Shown here in pieces: positions 1-6,878 of a stretch of 9,483 nucleotides of DNA; the first letter of the stretch is position 1; each line of letters starts with the position of its first letter. The notes under the pieces are model-generated. The model was not told the origin of the DNA and did not search any database. It saw only the letters and a list, made by a program, of their open reading frames with translations. This DNA comes from an uncultured Actinoplanes sp. Lineage in GTDB: Bacteria; Actinomycetota; Actinomycetes; Mycobacteriales; Micromonosporaceae. The position numbers were made by a program, and so were the translations under genes. The stretch covers positions 1 through 9,483 of the forward strand of contig CAKUMG010000149.1 in NCBI GenBank assembly GCA_934667465.1, given 5' to 3'.

Positions 1-246
1 GCCGTCCGTGGGCAGCCCCGCCACATTGCCGAAGATCACCGTGAAAATCAGCGTGGTCAGCAGCGGCTGTATCACAACCCACGCGGGCCCCAGTATCGTC
101 TGCTTGTAAATCAGCGAAAAATCGCGCTTGACCAATACCCAGATCAGATCCCGGTACGCCCAAACATCCTTCAAATTCAAATCGAACCATCCGGTCTTGG
201 GCCGGATGCGCGTCGTCCAATAGCTGTTGCCCTCTCTGGCTGGCAT
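1..246 (-). CDS. ABC-2 type polysaccharide/O-antigen export permease, N-terminal part (runs off left edge)
   Basis: Membrane subunit of an ABC exporter for lipid-linked polysaccharide or teichoic acid (Wzm/TagG/RfbD type), working with an ABC ATPase not seen here. The 82 visible codons stay open to the left edge. They show the family's N-terminus: a cytoplasmic amphipathic segment with YRDLIWVLVKRDF (residues 31-43), then YKQTILGPAW (47-56) and the first membrane helix, about 57-76, ending IFGNVAG. The start is the ATG at 246, with GGAG at 260-257 ten bases upstream; an ATG at 254 is out of frame. The stop of the upstream PHP gene lies 15 bases before this start, so the two are probably cotranscribed. 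The family assignment is firm from the YKQTILGPxW motif; the exported polymer cannot be told. Codon use matches the left, moderate-GC part of the window. Confidence 0.9.
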   Translation of the reverse strand, partial: MPAREGNSYWTTRIRPKTGWFDLNLKDVWAYRDLIWVLVKRDFSLIYKQTILGPAWVVIQPLLTTLIFTVIFGNVAGLPTDG

Positions 247-261
247 CTGTGCATTTCTCCT

Positions 262-843
262 TTAACGTAAAACCCGACGCACGGCGCATTCCGCCGCCTC
301 CAGCGCGGGGCGAAGGTAGCGCGGATCGGCTTCATCGAAGCATCTGCCGCCCTCGTTAAACTTGCTGACCAGATCGATGTGCCCCAGAAAATCCGCGGTG
401 GATGCTTCGCAAACGGCGCAGATCAGGCGGTAGTATTCGCGGCAGAAGGCGTAATAATCCCCGCTGAACGCGCGATCCACGATGCCCTGCGTGCGCTCCG
501 CGCTATAATCGATGGAAATCATTTCCCCATCGCAGGGCAGAAAATGCACCGAATCGATGTGGTAATCAAATCCGTCCAGCGGCCGATCGTAGAGCGCGTC
601 GCGCTCCACGCCGCAGATGATCTCCAGCCGGTCGCGGTAGACCTCCGCTGCGCGATGCACCTCCGCGCGGTAGCGCGCTTCCTTTTCCATGGAAAGCGGC
701 GTAACCTCATAGGGCGTCCAGCCGTGAATGCTGAAGCCCAGCGAAACAAAGCCGCGCGCGATCGCGGCGCGCGCCATTTCCTCTACGGTGTTTTTGCCAT
801 CGCAGAATGTAGTATGGGTGTGTGCGTTGGACAGGGGCAGCAT
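262..843 (-). CDS. PHP-domain phosphoesterase, histidinol-phosphatase (HisK/HisJ) type, C-terminally shortened
   Basis: PHP superfamily metal-dependent phosphoesterase, closest in style to HisK-type histidinol phosphatases. Visible metal-site motifs in the 193-residue product: HTHTTFCDG (residues 8-16; H8, H10, D15), H40 in FSIHGW, E80 in CGVERD, H100 in DSVHF, and H155 in LGHIDLVSKFN. The start at ATG 843 is preferred because GGAGG (853-849) sits five bases upstream; an in-frame ATG at 873 lacks this and would overlap the predicted -10 box. Family members usually have about 260-270 residues. This one stops after PALEAAECAVRRVLR, just before the usual strand with an E-x-N-T-G motif and the C-terminal SSDAH-type motif that supplies the last metal ligands. 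It may therefore be inactive, or a deletion may have joined it to the permease's ribosome binding site. Its adjacency to an export permease gives no hint of a role in histidine synthesis. Confidence 0.8.
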   Translation of the reverse strand: MLPLSNAHTHTTFCDGKNTVEEMARAAIARGFVSLGFSIHGWTPYEVTPLSMEKEARYRAEVHRAAEVYRDRLEIICGVERDALYDRPLDGFDYHIDSVHFLPCDGEMISIDYSAERTQGIVDRAFSGDYYAFCREYYRLICAVCEASTADFLGHIDLVSKFNEGGRCFDEADPRYLRPALEAAECAVRRVLR

Positions 844-872
844 GTGAACCTCCGCATATACAGGATATGCCA

Positions 873-901
873 AGGATAATCCTTTTTGCCGCGTTTGTCA
901 A
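873..901 (-). promoter_or_regulatory. Predicted sigma-70-type promoter of the PHP-permease operon
   Basis: On the minus strand a perfect -35 TTGACA (901-896) is followed by a 17-base spacer and TATCCT (878-873), a 4/6 match to TATAAT. Transcription would start near 866, giving a leader of about 23 bases that contains the GGAGG site of the PHP gene. Confidence 0.6.
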
Positions 902-911
902 TGCGGCGCGG

Positions 912-940
912 TTGAAAAGCGACGGCGAATCTGGTATAAT
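912..940 (+). promoter_or_regulatory. Predicted strong sigma-70-type promoter of the DHHW gene
   Basis: -35 TTGAAA (912-917), a 17-base spacer, and a perfect TATAAT (935-940) preceded by TG (932-933), so it also has an extended -10. Transcription would begin near 947, about 65 bases before the ATG at 1012. It is back-to-back with the minus-strand promoter at 873-901, with only 10 bases between the two -35 boxes. Confidence 0.75.
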
Positions 941-1011
941 CAAATAGTATAAAATGGATAGCTGCGCGCATACGAAACCGGCGCATACGAAAATCAATCG
1001 AGGTAAACGAT

Positions 1012-2004
1012 ATGACCGAAAACAATAAACCCTCCAAACTGCAATTCAGGATCGACATTATACTTTCCGTGCTGTTCATCATCATGATCTTCTTTTTCGG
1101 GATCATGACCGCCGTGACGAAGTGGAGCGAGATCGACGAACACGCGCGAAAGATGAAATATCTGGAACCGTATCTTGAGAATGCGAACGATTATTCGGCG
1201 TGGGATATGCTGGCGGCGCGCGTAAAGAGCGTGAACGGTTATCTGGCGAGCAACCTGTACGGTGCGACGGAGCTGGGCTATGTGAATTCATCGATGCAGT
1301 ACGCCATGGGCAAGCGCATGATTACCACCGGCACGCAGAACATGATCAAGCTGAATTCGGGTCATCTGTACGATTTGCAGAACTATGTATCGATGGATGC
1401 TTCGGCGGATTCGATCGTGGCGCTGAAGGAAAGAATTCCGGCGGATACGCAGTTCCTGTTCGTGTACGAACATCCCACCGTCTATCATGCGGATCAGATG
1501 CCGGAAGGCTATGATGTGCTGGATCATTCCACCGAAATCGCGGATGAAATCACATCCAAGCTGCGCGATCGCGGCGTTGAAGTAATGGACAGCCGCGAGG
1601 TGCTGAACGCCACGGGCATGGAGCTTTCCGAATTTCTGTATCGCACGGATCAGCACTGGTCTACGCGCGCGGCGATTACCATGGCGCAGGCGATATCGCA
1701 GAAGCTGGGTCTGGATTACAAAAAGCTGGATATCGATCGGTTTGATACCGAAACCTATGAAAAGCTGTTCATGGGCAAGTATGGCCAGCGCATCGGCACG
1801 GCCAACATCGACCGGCTCAGCCTGCAGGGCAACTACGAGATCAACCTCGAGGTCATCGACGAGGAGTTCGCCCGGAGCCTGGAGGCGATCTTCACCACCG
1901 ACCAGACCAACTGCCTGGAGCTCACCGCCTCGGAGTGGGAGGCCCGCGACCTGCACCGCAAGTTCACCGAGCTCATCCTGGCCCCGTTGCGGCCGCTGCT
2001 CTAG
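1012..2004 (+). CDS. Chimeric open frame: DHHW/AlgX-like protein N-terminal part joined in frame to a cardiolipin synthase C-terminus
   Basis: One uninterrupted 330-codon frame made of two unrelated proteins. Residues 1 to about 262 are a DHHW-family protein, related to the SGNH-like AlgJ/AlgX group linked to O-acetylation of extracellular polysaccharide. It has a short cytoplasmic N-terminus, one membrane anchor (about 14-36) and an extracellular domain with the family's signature as TDQHWSTRAA (residues 212-221). It breaks off at FMGKYGQRIG (253-262), where DHHW proteins usually read something like LGSxGKRVG and continue for about another 100 residues. From about residue 263 the sequence is the end of an actinobacterial cardiolipin synthase. 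The start at 1012 has GAGG at 1000-1003, eight bases upstream. Wobble GC jumps at the same point as the family change. The full product is probably not a real protein; the DHHW gene itself is real but truncated here. Confidence 0.75.
   Translation: MTENNKPSKLQFRIDIILSVLFIIMIFFFGIMTAVTKWSEIDEHARKMKYLEPYLENANDYSAWDMLAARVKSVNGYLASNLYGATELGYVNSSMQYAMGKRMITTGTQNMIKLNSGHLYDLQNYVSMDASADSIVALKERIPADTQFLFVYEHPTVYHADQMPEGYDVLDHSTEIADEITSKLRDRGVEVMDSREVLNATGMELSEFLYRTDQHWSTRAAITMAQAISQKLGLDYKKLDIDRFDTETYEKLFMGKYGQRIGTANIDRLSLQGNYEINLEVIDEEFARSLEAIFTTDQTNCLELTASEWEARDLHRKFTELILAPLRPLL
1786..1815. other. Junction between two genomes (probable assembly chimera)
   Basis: Across this interval both protein family and base composition change together. 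Up to codon 1789-1791 the frame follows the DHHW family with mixed wobble bases. From GCC at 1801 onward nearly every codon ends in G or C and the protein matches cardiolipin synthase (GTANIDRLSLQGNYE). The bases ATCGGCACG (1792-1800) fit both families (RIG and GTAN), so a short shared stretch could have caused a false overlap. A real fusion or transfer is possible but less likely, because neither partner is complete. Confidence 0.8.
1795..2004 (+). pseudogene. Cardiolipin synthase / phospholipase D family, C-terminal fragment only
   Basis: The last 69 codons of the chimeric frame match the end of bacterial cardiolipin synthases, membrane enzymes that condense phosphatidylglycerol or CDP-diacylglycerol into cardiolipin using two HKD motifs. 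Seen here is the segment that follows the second HKD motif: GTANIDRLSLQGNYEINLEV, then the helical tail (EEFARSLEAIF, EWEARD) and the typical ending LAPLRPLL. Both HKD motifs and the N-terminal membrane helices are absent, lying on whatever DNA originally preceded this fragment. Codon use is that of the GC-rich right part. The complete gene should exist in the source actinomycete; here it is a fragment with no start of its own. Confidence 0.8.
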
Positions 2005-2019
2005 TCGCCCGCCCGCGCC

Positions 2020-2134
2020 GCCTCAGCGACGGGTCCCGTTCCGTGCTGCCACACCTGCGCCGACGGCCCCTTGCGCGCCGCTGTCGCCTCAGCCGACGGG
2101 CTCGTTGCACGACGCAGTGGCCTCAGCCGACGGG
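2020..2134 (+). repeat. Three copies of a GCCTCAGC(C)GACGGG direct repeat in a convergent gap
   Basis: GCCTCAGCCGACGGG occurs at 2086-2100 and 2120-2134, and a version one C shorter at 2020-2033. They fill the gap between the convergent cardiolipin synthase tail and the ATP-grasp gene; the last copy overlaps the ATP-grasp stop codon. I find no convincing terminator hairpin in this gap, only a weak GTCGC (2004-2008)/GCGAC (2026-2030) pair. No function is evident. Confidence 0.5.
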
Positions 2135-2998
2135 GGCCGGGCGCGACGCGCGCTCCGCGATCGCGCGGGCGAACCGGTCCAGCGCCGCCGCCCCGCCGAA
2201 CTTGAACCCCAGGCTCGGCTCGGTCAGCTCCACCTCGAGCACCAGCGGCCCCTCCGCGCCCCGGACCACGTCGACCCGCGCATACAGCAGGTCCCCGGCG
2301 GCGACGCCCACCTGCCGCGCCGTCTCGGCCAGTGCGTGCTCGGCGACGGCCCGGGTGGCCTCGTCGGGCTCGGCGGCGGTCAGCCGCTCGGCCAGGTAGA
2401 GCTCGTCGCCGGTGTCCACCGCGCCGCCCCGCAGCATCGGCCCCTTGGTGAACGCGTGCGAATAGCTGCCGCCCAGGAACACCAGCGCCTGCTCGCCGTG
2501 CTCGTCGACGGCCGGCTGGTAGGGCTGCACCAGCGCCACGGACCCGTCGGCGTGCAGCCCGCGCAGGTGGGCGCGCGCCTGCTCGGCCCGGCCGGCGGGG
2601 AAGCGCCCGGCGCCGCGCGAGCCCGCCCCGACGGCCGGCTTGACGACGATCTCGCCGGGCAGCTCGGGCAGGGGAGCGCCCGGCGGCACCACCAGGGTCG
2701 GGATCACCGGCACGCCGGCCTCGCCCAGGCCCACCAGGTAGCTCTTGTCGAGGTTGTGCCGCACGACCCGGTGCTCGTTGGCGAGCCGCGGCACGCCCGC
2801 GCACCAGCGGTGGAACTCCTCGGGCCGGTCGGTGTAGTCCCACGTGGCGCGCAGCACGACCAGCGTGTCCGCGGGCACCTCGCCGCCCCACGGCTCCCAG
2901 CGGGCGTCGACACCGTGCCCGGCGAGCGCCTCCACCAGCCCGGCCTCGTCGCCGTCGCCCTCGGGCAGTGCGGTGCATGAGGCCAGCATGACGTGCAT
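2123..2998 (-). CDS. ATP-grasp domain protein (carboxylate-amine ligase-like)
   Basis: A 291-residue soluble protein of the ATP-grasp fold, whose members ligate a carboxylate, activated as acyl phosphate, to an amine or thiol. The N-terminal preATP-grasp part has the RATWDYTDRPEEFHRW block (residues 50-65), a feature I associate with the actinobacterial group that includes the D-cycloserine enzyme DcsG. Next come the nucleotide-binding strand and glycine loop EIVVKPAVGAGSRGAGRF (116-133), the hinge strand VALVQPYQP (154-162) and the metal-binding end LVLEVELTEPSLGFK (252-266). The ATG at 2998 is chosen for GGGGGA six bases upstream; an in-frame ATG at 2989 is possible. It is the only gene between a convergent neighbour and the DnaA-box array, so context does not reveal a substrate. 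I would not assign cycloserine or any other product to it. Confidence 0.85.
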   Translation of the reverse strand: MHVMLASCTALPEGDGDEAGLVEALAGHGVDARWEPWGGEVPADTLVVLRATWDYTDRPEEFHRWCAGVPRLANEHRVVRHNLDKSYLVGLGEAGVPVIPTLVVPPGAPLPELPGEIVVKPAVGAGSRGAGRFPAGRAEQARAHLRGLHADGSVALVQPYQPAVDEHGEQALVFLGGSYSHAFTKGPMLRGGAVDTGDELYLAERLTAAEPDEATRAVAEHALAETARQVGVAAGDLLYARVDVVRGAEGPLVLEVELTEPSLGFKFGGAAALDRFARAIAERASRPAPVG

Positions 2999-3032
2999 GG
3001 ATCGTCCCCCGGTTCCGGTCGGATGCGGTTGC

Positions 3033-3058
3033 GGACCCACCCTGACACGAGTGGGCCC
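3033..3058 (-). promoter_or_regulatory. Stem-loop in the leader of the ATP-grasp gene
   Basis: Read on the minus strand, GGGCCCAC (3058-3051) pairs with GTGGGTCC (3040-3033) as an 8-bp stem with one G-U pair and a 10-base loop. It ends 34 bases before the ATP-grasp start. It could be a terminator for the upstream peptidase gene, although it lacks a T-tract, or simply a structured leader. GTGGGCCCAC at 3051-3060 is also a perfect DNA palindrome. Confidence 0.3.
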
Positions 3059-3074
3059 ACCCCCGCCAACCAGC

Positions 3075-3198
3075 CCTGTGGACAACGGTCCGGCCACCGA
3101 ACATCCCTGTGGACGACGGTGGTGCCCGCCGGCCGGCCTGTGGACAACAGATCAGGGCGCCGACCGGCCTGTGGACAACCGATCAGGCGGTGGCCGGC
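3075..3198 (-). repeat. Array of four DnaA boxes at an exact 31-bp period
   Basis: CCTGTGGACAAC begins at 3075, 3106, 3137 and 3168, each exactly 31 bases after the last; the second copy has one change (GACGAC). The core TGTGGACAA (3077-3085, 3139-3147, 3170-3178; TGTGGACGA at 3108-3116) is the reverse complement of TTGTCCACA, the DnaA-box consensus of Streptomyces and other high-GC actinomycetes, and all four point the same way. The 19-base spacers have diverged much more than the boxes; only the last two share GATCAGG. A fifth, degraded unit may follow at 3199. The period is about three helical turns, so bound DnaA would lie on one face. By eye I find no other match in the window. Likely roles are DnaA titration, replication control or DnaA-dependent regulation of the ATP-grasp gene; the surrounding genes do not look like a chromosomal origin. 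Confidence 0.75.
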
Positions 3199-3211
3199 CG
3201 GCGCACAATCG

Positions 3212-4783
3212 TCAGGAAGCCGGGAAAGGCGCCCGATCCTGAGCGCACCGCGTCCCGGCGGGCGGCACCTCACCCTCGATCAGATACCGGGAGTACCAAT
3301 GCGTCACGCAGGAGCTGAAGCTGCTGGTGTGCCCGAAGCCGTCCAGGGTCAGCAGCCGCGCGTTCCCCAGCTCCCGCGTCATGTTCCGGGCGAAGGAATA
3401 CCGCGTCGCCGGGTCATGGGTCGGGTTCACGACCAGCACGGTCGCGGCCGTCCGCCGGTTCCACGGCCCGTTGTAGCGCTCGGACACCCGCGGCCAGTTC
3501 GCGCACCCGACCTCGCTGAACGCCTCCGCCCGCCCGAAGGTGCGGTGCGCCGCCTCGAACGCCTTCGCAAAGCCGGGATAGAGCGCGGGGTTCCGGGGCA
3601 GCGGCGCATCCGCGCAGTTGACCGCGAAGCCGGCGTCGTTGCCGTTGTAGAGATAGTCGGAGAACCACCCGCGCCCAGACGGCGCCTGAGGCAGCTTCAG
3701 CCCCCGGTTCGCCCGGAGGGGAACGTCCCCGCCGAAGGCCTCCGCATACACGGTCTGCAGGATCTCGGCGGCCTCCGGGAACGCCGCAAGGTCGTACATC
3801 GTCGACGCGACGAAGCTGGTGAAGTCGTCGATGGTCACCGTGCCAAAGGCCGGCGACTCGATCGGCCCCTGCCGGAAACGCTCCCGGAGCCGGTCGAACT
3901 TGCCGCGCGCGTCCCCGCTGAAGGCGCAGGCCGCCCCGGCCTTGTCACACTCGGCGAGAAAGCCGCCCAGCGCGATCTCGAAGCCACCGGCCCGGTCGAA
4001 CTTGTTGGCGAGCCGCCGGTTCGTCCGCTGGTCCGGGTCCACATTGCCGTCGATGACGACCGCGCGCACCTTGCCCGGGAACACGTTGGCATACGTGGCG
4101 CCGATCAGAGTCCCGTACGAATAGCCGATGTAGTTGAGTCTCTTGTCACCGACGCCCTGCCGCAGCAGGTCCAGGTCCTTGACGACATTGAGCGTGCTCA
4201 TGTGCGTCAGCAGCGGCCCGGCGTTGCGTTCACACCCCTCCGTGTACGCGTGGTTGGCGCGCAGCGTCTCGGAAATCTGCGCCTTCGTCAGCGGCACACC
4301 CGAGATCCGGGCGAGCAGGGCCTCCGCCTCGGCGTCCGTGGCGAAGCACTGCAGCGGGTCGCTGGCCCCGATGCCGCGCGGGTCGAAGCCCACGATGTCG
4401 AAGCGGGCCAGGACGTCCGGCCCGACCAGGGACGCCGCGACGGTGACCATCCCACGCCCGGCACCGCCCGGCCCGCCCGGGTTGACGAAGATGGTGCCGA
4501 TCCGGGCGGCCGGGTCGCCGGCGGGCCGCCGCGCGAGCGCGATCGTGGTGGTCGTGCCGCGCGGCTCGTCGTGGTCGAGCGGCACCTCGTAGGAGGCGCA
4601 GTCGTACCCGGTCAGGTCCTCCTCGGTGCAGGCCGCCCACGAAACGGCGGGTGCGGCCGCCCGCGCGGCGGCGGACGCGGTGGGTGCGGCGGAGGCCGCA
4701 GGCGGCGAGACGGCGACGCCGGCGCCCAGGAGGGTCAGCGCGACCACTGTCCTGGGCAGGAAACGGCGGGGTGACAGGGACAT
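3212..4783 (-). CDS. Secreted alpha/beta-hydrolase, tripeptidyl-aminopeptidase (SlpD/E, TAP) family
   Basis: Extracellular serine peptidase of the actinomycete tripeptidyl aminopeptidase group, which releases short peptides from protein N-termini. The 523-residue product begins with a signal peptide: RR at 6-7, a hydrophobic core at about 12-25, and likely cleavage near PAASA/AP (residues 28-34). The alpha/beta-hydrolase domain has an oxyanion loop NPGGPGGAG (101-109), VGFDPRGIGAS (131-141), and the nucleophile elbow GYSYGT with Ser222. The C-terminal TAP-like domain carries the remaining triad residues: Asp457 in NPTHDPAT and His485 in GFGHTS. Length and architecture are complete. The ATG at 4783 has GGAAAGG seven bases upstream. 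It is probably monocistronic: the VOC gene upstream ends 128 bases away, with a dyad operator-like element between, and the DnaA-box array lies downstream. A related esterase activity cannot be excluded from sequence alone. Confidence 0.9.
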   Translation of the reverse strand: MSLSPRRFLPRTVVALTLLGAGVAVSPPAASAAPTASAAARAAAPAVSWAACTEEDLTGYDCASYEVPLDHDEPRGTTTTIALARRPAGDPAARIGTIFVNPGGPGGAGRGMVTVAASLVGPDVLARFDIVGFDPRGIGASDPLQCFATDAEAEALLARISGVPLTKAQISETLRANHAYTEGCERNAGPLLTHMSTLNVVKDLDLLRQGVGDKRLNYIGYSYGTLIGATYANVFPGKVRAVVIDGNVDPDQRTNRRLANKFDRAGGFEIALGGFLAECDKAGAACAFSGDARGKFDRLRERFRQGPIESPAFGTVTIDDFTSFVASTMYDLAAFPEAAEILQTVYAEAFGGDVPLRANRGLKLPQAPSGRGWFSDYLYNGNDAGFAVNCADAPLPRNPALYPGFAKAFEAAHRTFGRAEAFSEVGCANWPRVSERYNGPWNRRTAATVLVVNPTHDPATRYSFARNMTRELGNARLLTLDGFGHTSSFSSCVTHWYSRYLIEGEVPPAGTRCAQDRAPFPAS

Positions 4784-4823
4784 CGCGGAGCCTTTCCAGT
4801 AGGGAACGGACCGCCACCCACCC

Positions 4824-4845
4824 TGTCACCGATCGACGGGTGACA
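4824..4845. promoter_or_regulatory. Operator-like dyad TGTCACC-N8-GGTGACA upstream of the peptidase
   Basis: A perfect 7-bp inverted repeat with an 8-base spacer, TGTCACC (4824-4830) and GGTGACA (4839-4845). It sits 41-62 bases before the peptidase ATG on the minus strand. The GTGACA (4829-4824) in its start-proximal arm resembles a -35 box. A second inverted pair, GTAGGGA (4799-4805) and TCCCTAC (4854-4860), brackets it. It is suited to a dimeric repressor, but no regulator is identified. Confidence 0.45.
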
Positions 4846-4911
4846 TTGTCCGGTCCCTACCCGGAGATTTCCCTGAGACCGCATCCGTACGGGGAGCCGG
4901 ACCGGGCCCGC

Positions 4912-5379
4912 TCAGGAGGGGGCGGTGCCGCTCCAGCGGGCGCGGTCCGCGTCGGTGACGGCGACCGGCTGCTCCGCGAACTGGGTGACCCGGATGTGGT
5001 TGCCGAACGGGTCGCGGAAGGCGCAGTCGATGCCGTAGGGCTGCTTCTCGACACCCTGGGTGAACTCGACGCCCTGGGCCGTGAGCGTGTCGTAGACGTG
5101 CTGGCAGTCGTCGGTGCTGAGGATCGCCGCCGAGCCGAGGGCGCCCTTGGTGAGCAGGTCACGCACCTGCGCGCCGGTCTCCGCGCTCATCGCCGGCGGC
5201 CCCGGCACCTCCAGCAGCAGCTGCCGGCCCGGGTCCGACGGCAGCGAGATGGTCAGCCAGCGCATGAACCCCATGTCGACGTCGGTGTCGATCGTGAAGC
5301 CCAGCTTGCCCACATAGAAGTCGAGCGCCTCGTCCTGGTCGAGCACCCGGACCGTCGTGATCGTGATCGCGTTGAACAT
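4912..5379 (-). CDS. VOC (glyoxalase/bleomycin-resistance fold) family protein
   Basis: A 155-residue vicinal-oxygen-chelate protein of the two-repeat glyoxalase fold. Visible marks are VLDQDEALDFYVGKLGF (residues 12-28) for the first half and YGIDCAFRDPFGNHIRV (115-131), the classic RDPFGN turn, in the second. Families like this include glyoxalase I, dioxygenases and antibiotic-binding proteins. The usual metal-binding histidine at the first strand is not obvious, though E57 (LLLE) is in a suitable place, so catalysis is uncertain. The ATG at 5379 is chosen because homologues start with a similar FNAIT-like strand and GAGG overlaps the stop of the AraC gene just upstream (TGAGGTCATG); the longer upstream frame is only the shadow of the 27-bp repeat. 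Only four bases separate the two genes, so it is almost surely cotranslated with, and probably controlled by, the AraC regulator. Confidence 0.88.
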   Translation of the reverse strand: MFNAITITTVRVLDQDEALDFYVGKLGFTIDTDVDMGFMRWLTISLPSDPGRQLLLEVPGPPAMSAETGAQVRDLLTKGALGSAAILSTDDCQHVYDTLTAQGVEFTQGVEKQPYGIDCAFRDPFGNHIRVTQFAEQPVAVTDADRARWSGTAPS

Positions 5380-5383
5380 GACC

Positions 5384-5986
5384 TCACCGTACGGCCGCGC
5401 CGGCCGCGAACGCTTCGCCAAAACTGACCAGCGCGGCCGCCTCGCCGAAACCGTCCGGCGCGGGAGCCTCGCCAGATCCGGCCGGCGCGGCCGCGTCGCT
5501 GAAACCGGCCGGCGCGGGTGCTCCGCCAGATCCGGTCGGCGCGGTTGCTTTGCCGAAACCGGTCGGCGCAGGCGCTTCATCAAGATCGGCCGGCCGCAGC
5601 CACGTCCGTACGAAGCATCCCGGCGCGGCGGTGACCAGCTTCCGGTCGCGGTACTGCGACGGCGACACCCCCACGATCGCCCGGAACGCCCGGCTGAACG
5701 CCCCGAGGCTCTCGAATCCGGCCTGCAGCCCCACCTCGGTCACCGAGCTCGCCGGGTCGCGCAGCAACGCCATGGCCCGCTCGATGCGCCGCCGCTGCAG
5801 ATAGCGGTGCGGCGTCTCCCCGAAGGCCTCGCGGAAGCTGCGGCTGAAGTACCCCTCGGACATGTACGCCACCCCGGCGAGCGCGGCCAGGTCGAGCCGC
5901 TCGGCGAACTCCCGGTCCATCACGTCCCGCGCGCGCAACAGCCGCCTGTTCCGGTCCTCGCCCGCCGACCAGTTCGCCCCCACCAC
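5384..5986 (-). CDS. AraC-family transcriptional regulator with a repeat-built C-terminal tail
   Basis: A 200-residue DNA-binding protein consisting of an AraC/XylS domain without the usual N-terminal sensor. The two helix-turn-helix units lie at about 31-53 (LDLAALAGVAYMSEGYFSRS) and 79-104 (SVTEVGLQAGFESLGAFSRAF), with the family landmarks FGETPHRYLQRRR (55-67) and the end of the domain at SPSQYR (108-113). After CFVRTWLRP (124-132) comes an Ala/Pro/Gly-rich tail of about 65 residues built from a nine-residue repeat (GFGKATAPT-like), encoded by the 27-bp minisatellite. The start is uncertain: GTG at 5986 is preferred because TACGAT lies seven bases upstream, fitting a leaderless transcript; GTG 5983 is an alternative. 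Its stop overlaps the ribosome binding site of the VOC gene. Small AraC regulators paired with a VOC gene are a recurrent actinobacterial arrangement and probably regulate that partner. Confidence 0.85.
   Translation of the reverse strand: MVGANWSAGEDRNRRLLRARDVMDREFAERLDLAALAGVAYMSEGYFSRSFREAFGETPHRYLQRRRIERAMALLRDPASSVTEVGLQAGFESLGAFSRAFRAIVGVSPSQYRDRKLVTAAPGCFVRTWLRPADLDEAPAPTGFGKATAPTGSGGAPAPAGFSDAAAPAGSGEAPAPDGFGEAAALVSFGEAFAAGAAVR
5406..5594 (+). repeat. 27-bp minisatellite, seven in-frame units, inside the AraC gene
   Basis: Seven contiguous 27-base units start at 5406, 5433, 5460, 5487, 5514, 5541 and 5568. Most begin GCGG and end CCGG(C/T)CGGC. Units 2, 4 and 6 share a GAAACCG centre, while 3 and 5 share CCAGATCCGG, so a 54-bp higher-order duplication is likely. 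Because 27 is a multiple of three, gain or loss of units would change the protein by nine residues without breaking the frame. Confidence 0.9.
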
Positions 5987-5993
5987 ACCGCCG

Positions 5994-6021
5994 ATCGTAT
6001 AGCCACCCTGACCGGGGTCAG
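5994..6021 (-). promoter_or_regulatory. Predicted promoter and overlapping dyad of the AraC-VOC operon
   Basis: On the minus strand CTGACC (6021-6016, 4/6 to TTGACA) is followed by a 16-base spacer and TACGAT (5999-5994). The GTG at 5986 begins eight bases after the -10 box, so the transcript would be essentially leaderless. The -35 box is one arm of a perfect 6-2-6 dyad, CTGACC-CC-GGTCAG (6021-6008), a natural place for autoregulation or repression. Confidence 0.45.
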
Positions 6022-6037
6022 ACGGACCCGATGCGCC

Positions 6038-6093
6038 CCCGGCCGCCGGATACGAGTGCCGATCACGGCGAGGCGCTCCGACCGGCGGCCGGG
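6038..6093 (-). terminator. 12-bp GC-only inverted repeat after the response regulator gene
   Basis: CCCGGCCGCCGG (6038-6049) and CCGGCGGCCGGG (6082-6093) are perfect 12-bp complements with a 32-base loop, starting eight bases past the response regulator stop. It may end transcription of the kinase-regulator operon before the AraC gene. It has no T-tract and its loop is long. A near-identical 16-base direct repeat, GATCAYGGCGAGGCGC, at 6061-6076 and 6100-6115 overlaps this region. Confidence 0.4.
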
Positions 6094-6101
6094 ACTGCGG
6101 A

Positions 6102-6878
6102 TCATGGCGAGGCGCGGCGGGCGTAGGCGAGGGCGAGCTGCGTCCGATCGCGTAGCCCGAGCTTGCGGAGCGCCGCGGAGACGTGGTTCTTGACCGTGCC
6201 CTCGGTGACGAACAGCGCGCCGGCGATCTCCTGATTGGAGGCACCGGTGGCCACGAGCCTGGCCACCTCGTCCTCCCGCCCGGTGAGCGGCTCGGCGATC
6301 CACCGACCACCCGGCCCCGCAACCGGCCCGCCGGGTCCCGCGGTCTGTCCGCTGGGTAGAGCCGGGCCGGAGGCCCGCACGTCGCCCGGGGCGAGGGGCG
6401 CCGCGAAGCCGGGATCGGCGGCAGGCCGGGCACCGCCCGGCGGCTCCGCGGGCCCCAGCCGCCCGATGACCCGCCCCGCGACCTGGCCGTCGATGACCGT
6501 GCCCCCGCCCGCCGCGGTCCGGATCGCGGCGACCAGCGTCTCCGGTGAGGCGTCCTTGAGCAGGAAGCCGCGCGCCCCGGCCCGGAGGCTGCCGAACACG
6601 AACTCGTCCTCGTCGAACGTGGTCAGCAGCAGCGCGGCGACGCCCGGATGGTCGCGGGTGATCCGGGTGATCAGCTCGACCCCGGTCATGCCCGGCATCC
6701 GCGCGTCGACCAGCGCCACGTCGACCTCGGCGGTCGCGAGCAGTTGCAGTGCCGCGAAGCCGTCGGCCGCCTCGCCGACCACCTCGATGCCCGGCTCGAG
6801 GTCCAGCAGCCGGTGGAGCCCGCGCCGCATCAGGTCCTGGTCGTCCACCACGATGATCCGGACCACCGCGGCCGTCAT
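6102..6878 (-). CDS. NarL/FixJ-family response regulator
   Basis: DNA-binding output protein of the two-component system encoded with the adjacent kinase. The receiver domain (residues 1 to about 125) has the acidic pair D12-D13 in VVDDQD, phosphoacceptor D58 in ALVDARMPG, switch threonines T86/T87 and K108 in FLLKDA. The C-terminal LuxR-type helix-turn-helix (about 197-258) carries LTGREDEVARLVATGASNQE and VTEGTVKNHVSAALRKLGL. Between them, residues 141-196 form a Gly/Pro/Ala-rich linker of about 55 residues, far longer than the short linker typical of NarL proteins, making the product 258 residues rather than the usual 210-225 or so. The ATG at 6878 overlaps the kinase stop codon as ATGA, which implies translational coupling. 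Its likely operator is the palindrome upstream of the kinase gene. Confidence 0.93.
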   Translation of the reverse strand: MTAAVVRIIVVDDQDLMRRGLHRLLDLEPGIEVVGEAADGFAALQLLATAEVDVALVDARMPGMTGVELITRITRDHPGVAALLLTTFDEDEFVFGSLRAGARGFLLKDASPETLVAAIRTAAGGGTVIDGQVAGRVIGRLGPAEPPGGARPAADPGFAAPLAPGDVRASGPALPSGQTAGPGGPVAGPGGRWIAEPLTGREDEVARLVATGASNQEIAGALFVTEGTVKNHVSAALRKLGLRDRTQLALAYARRASP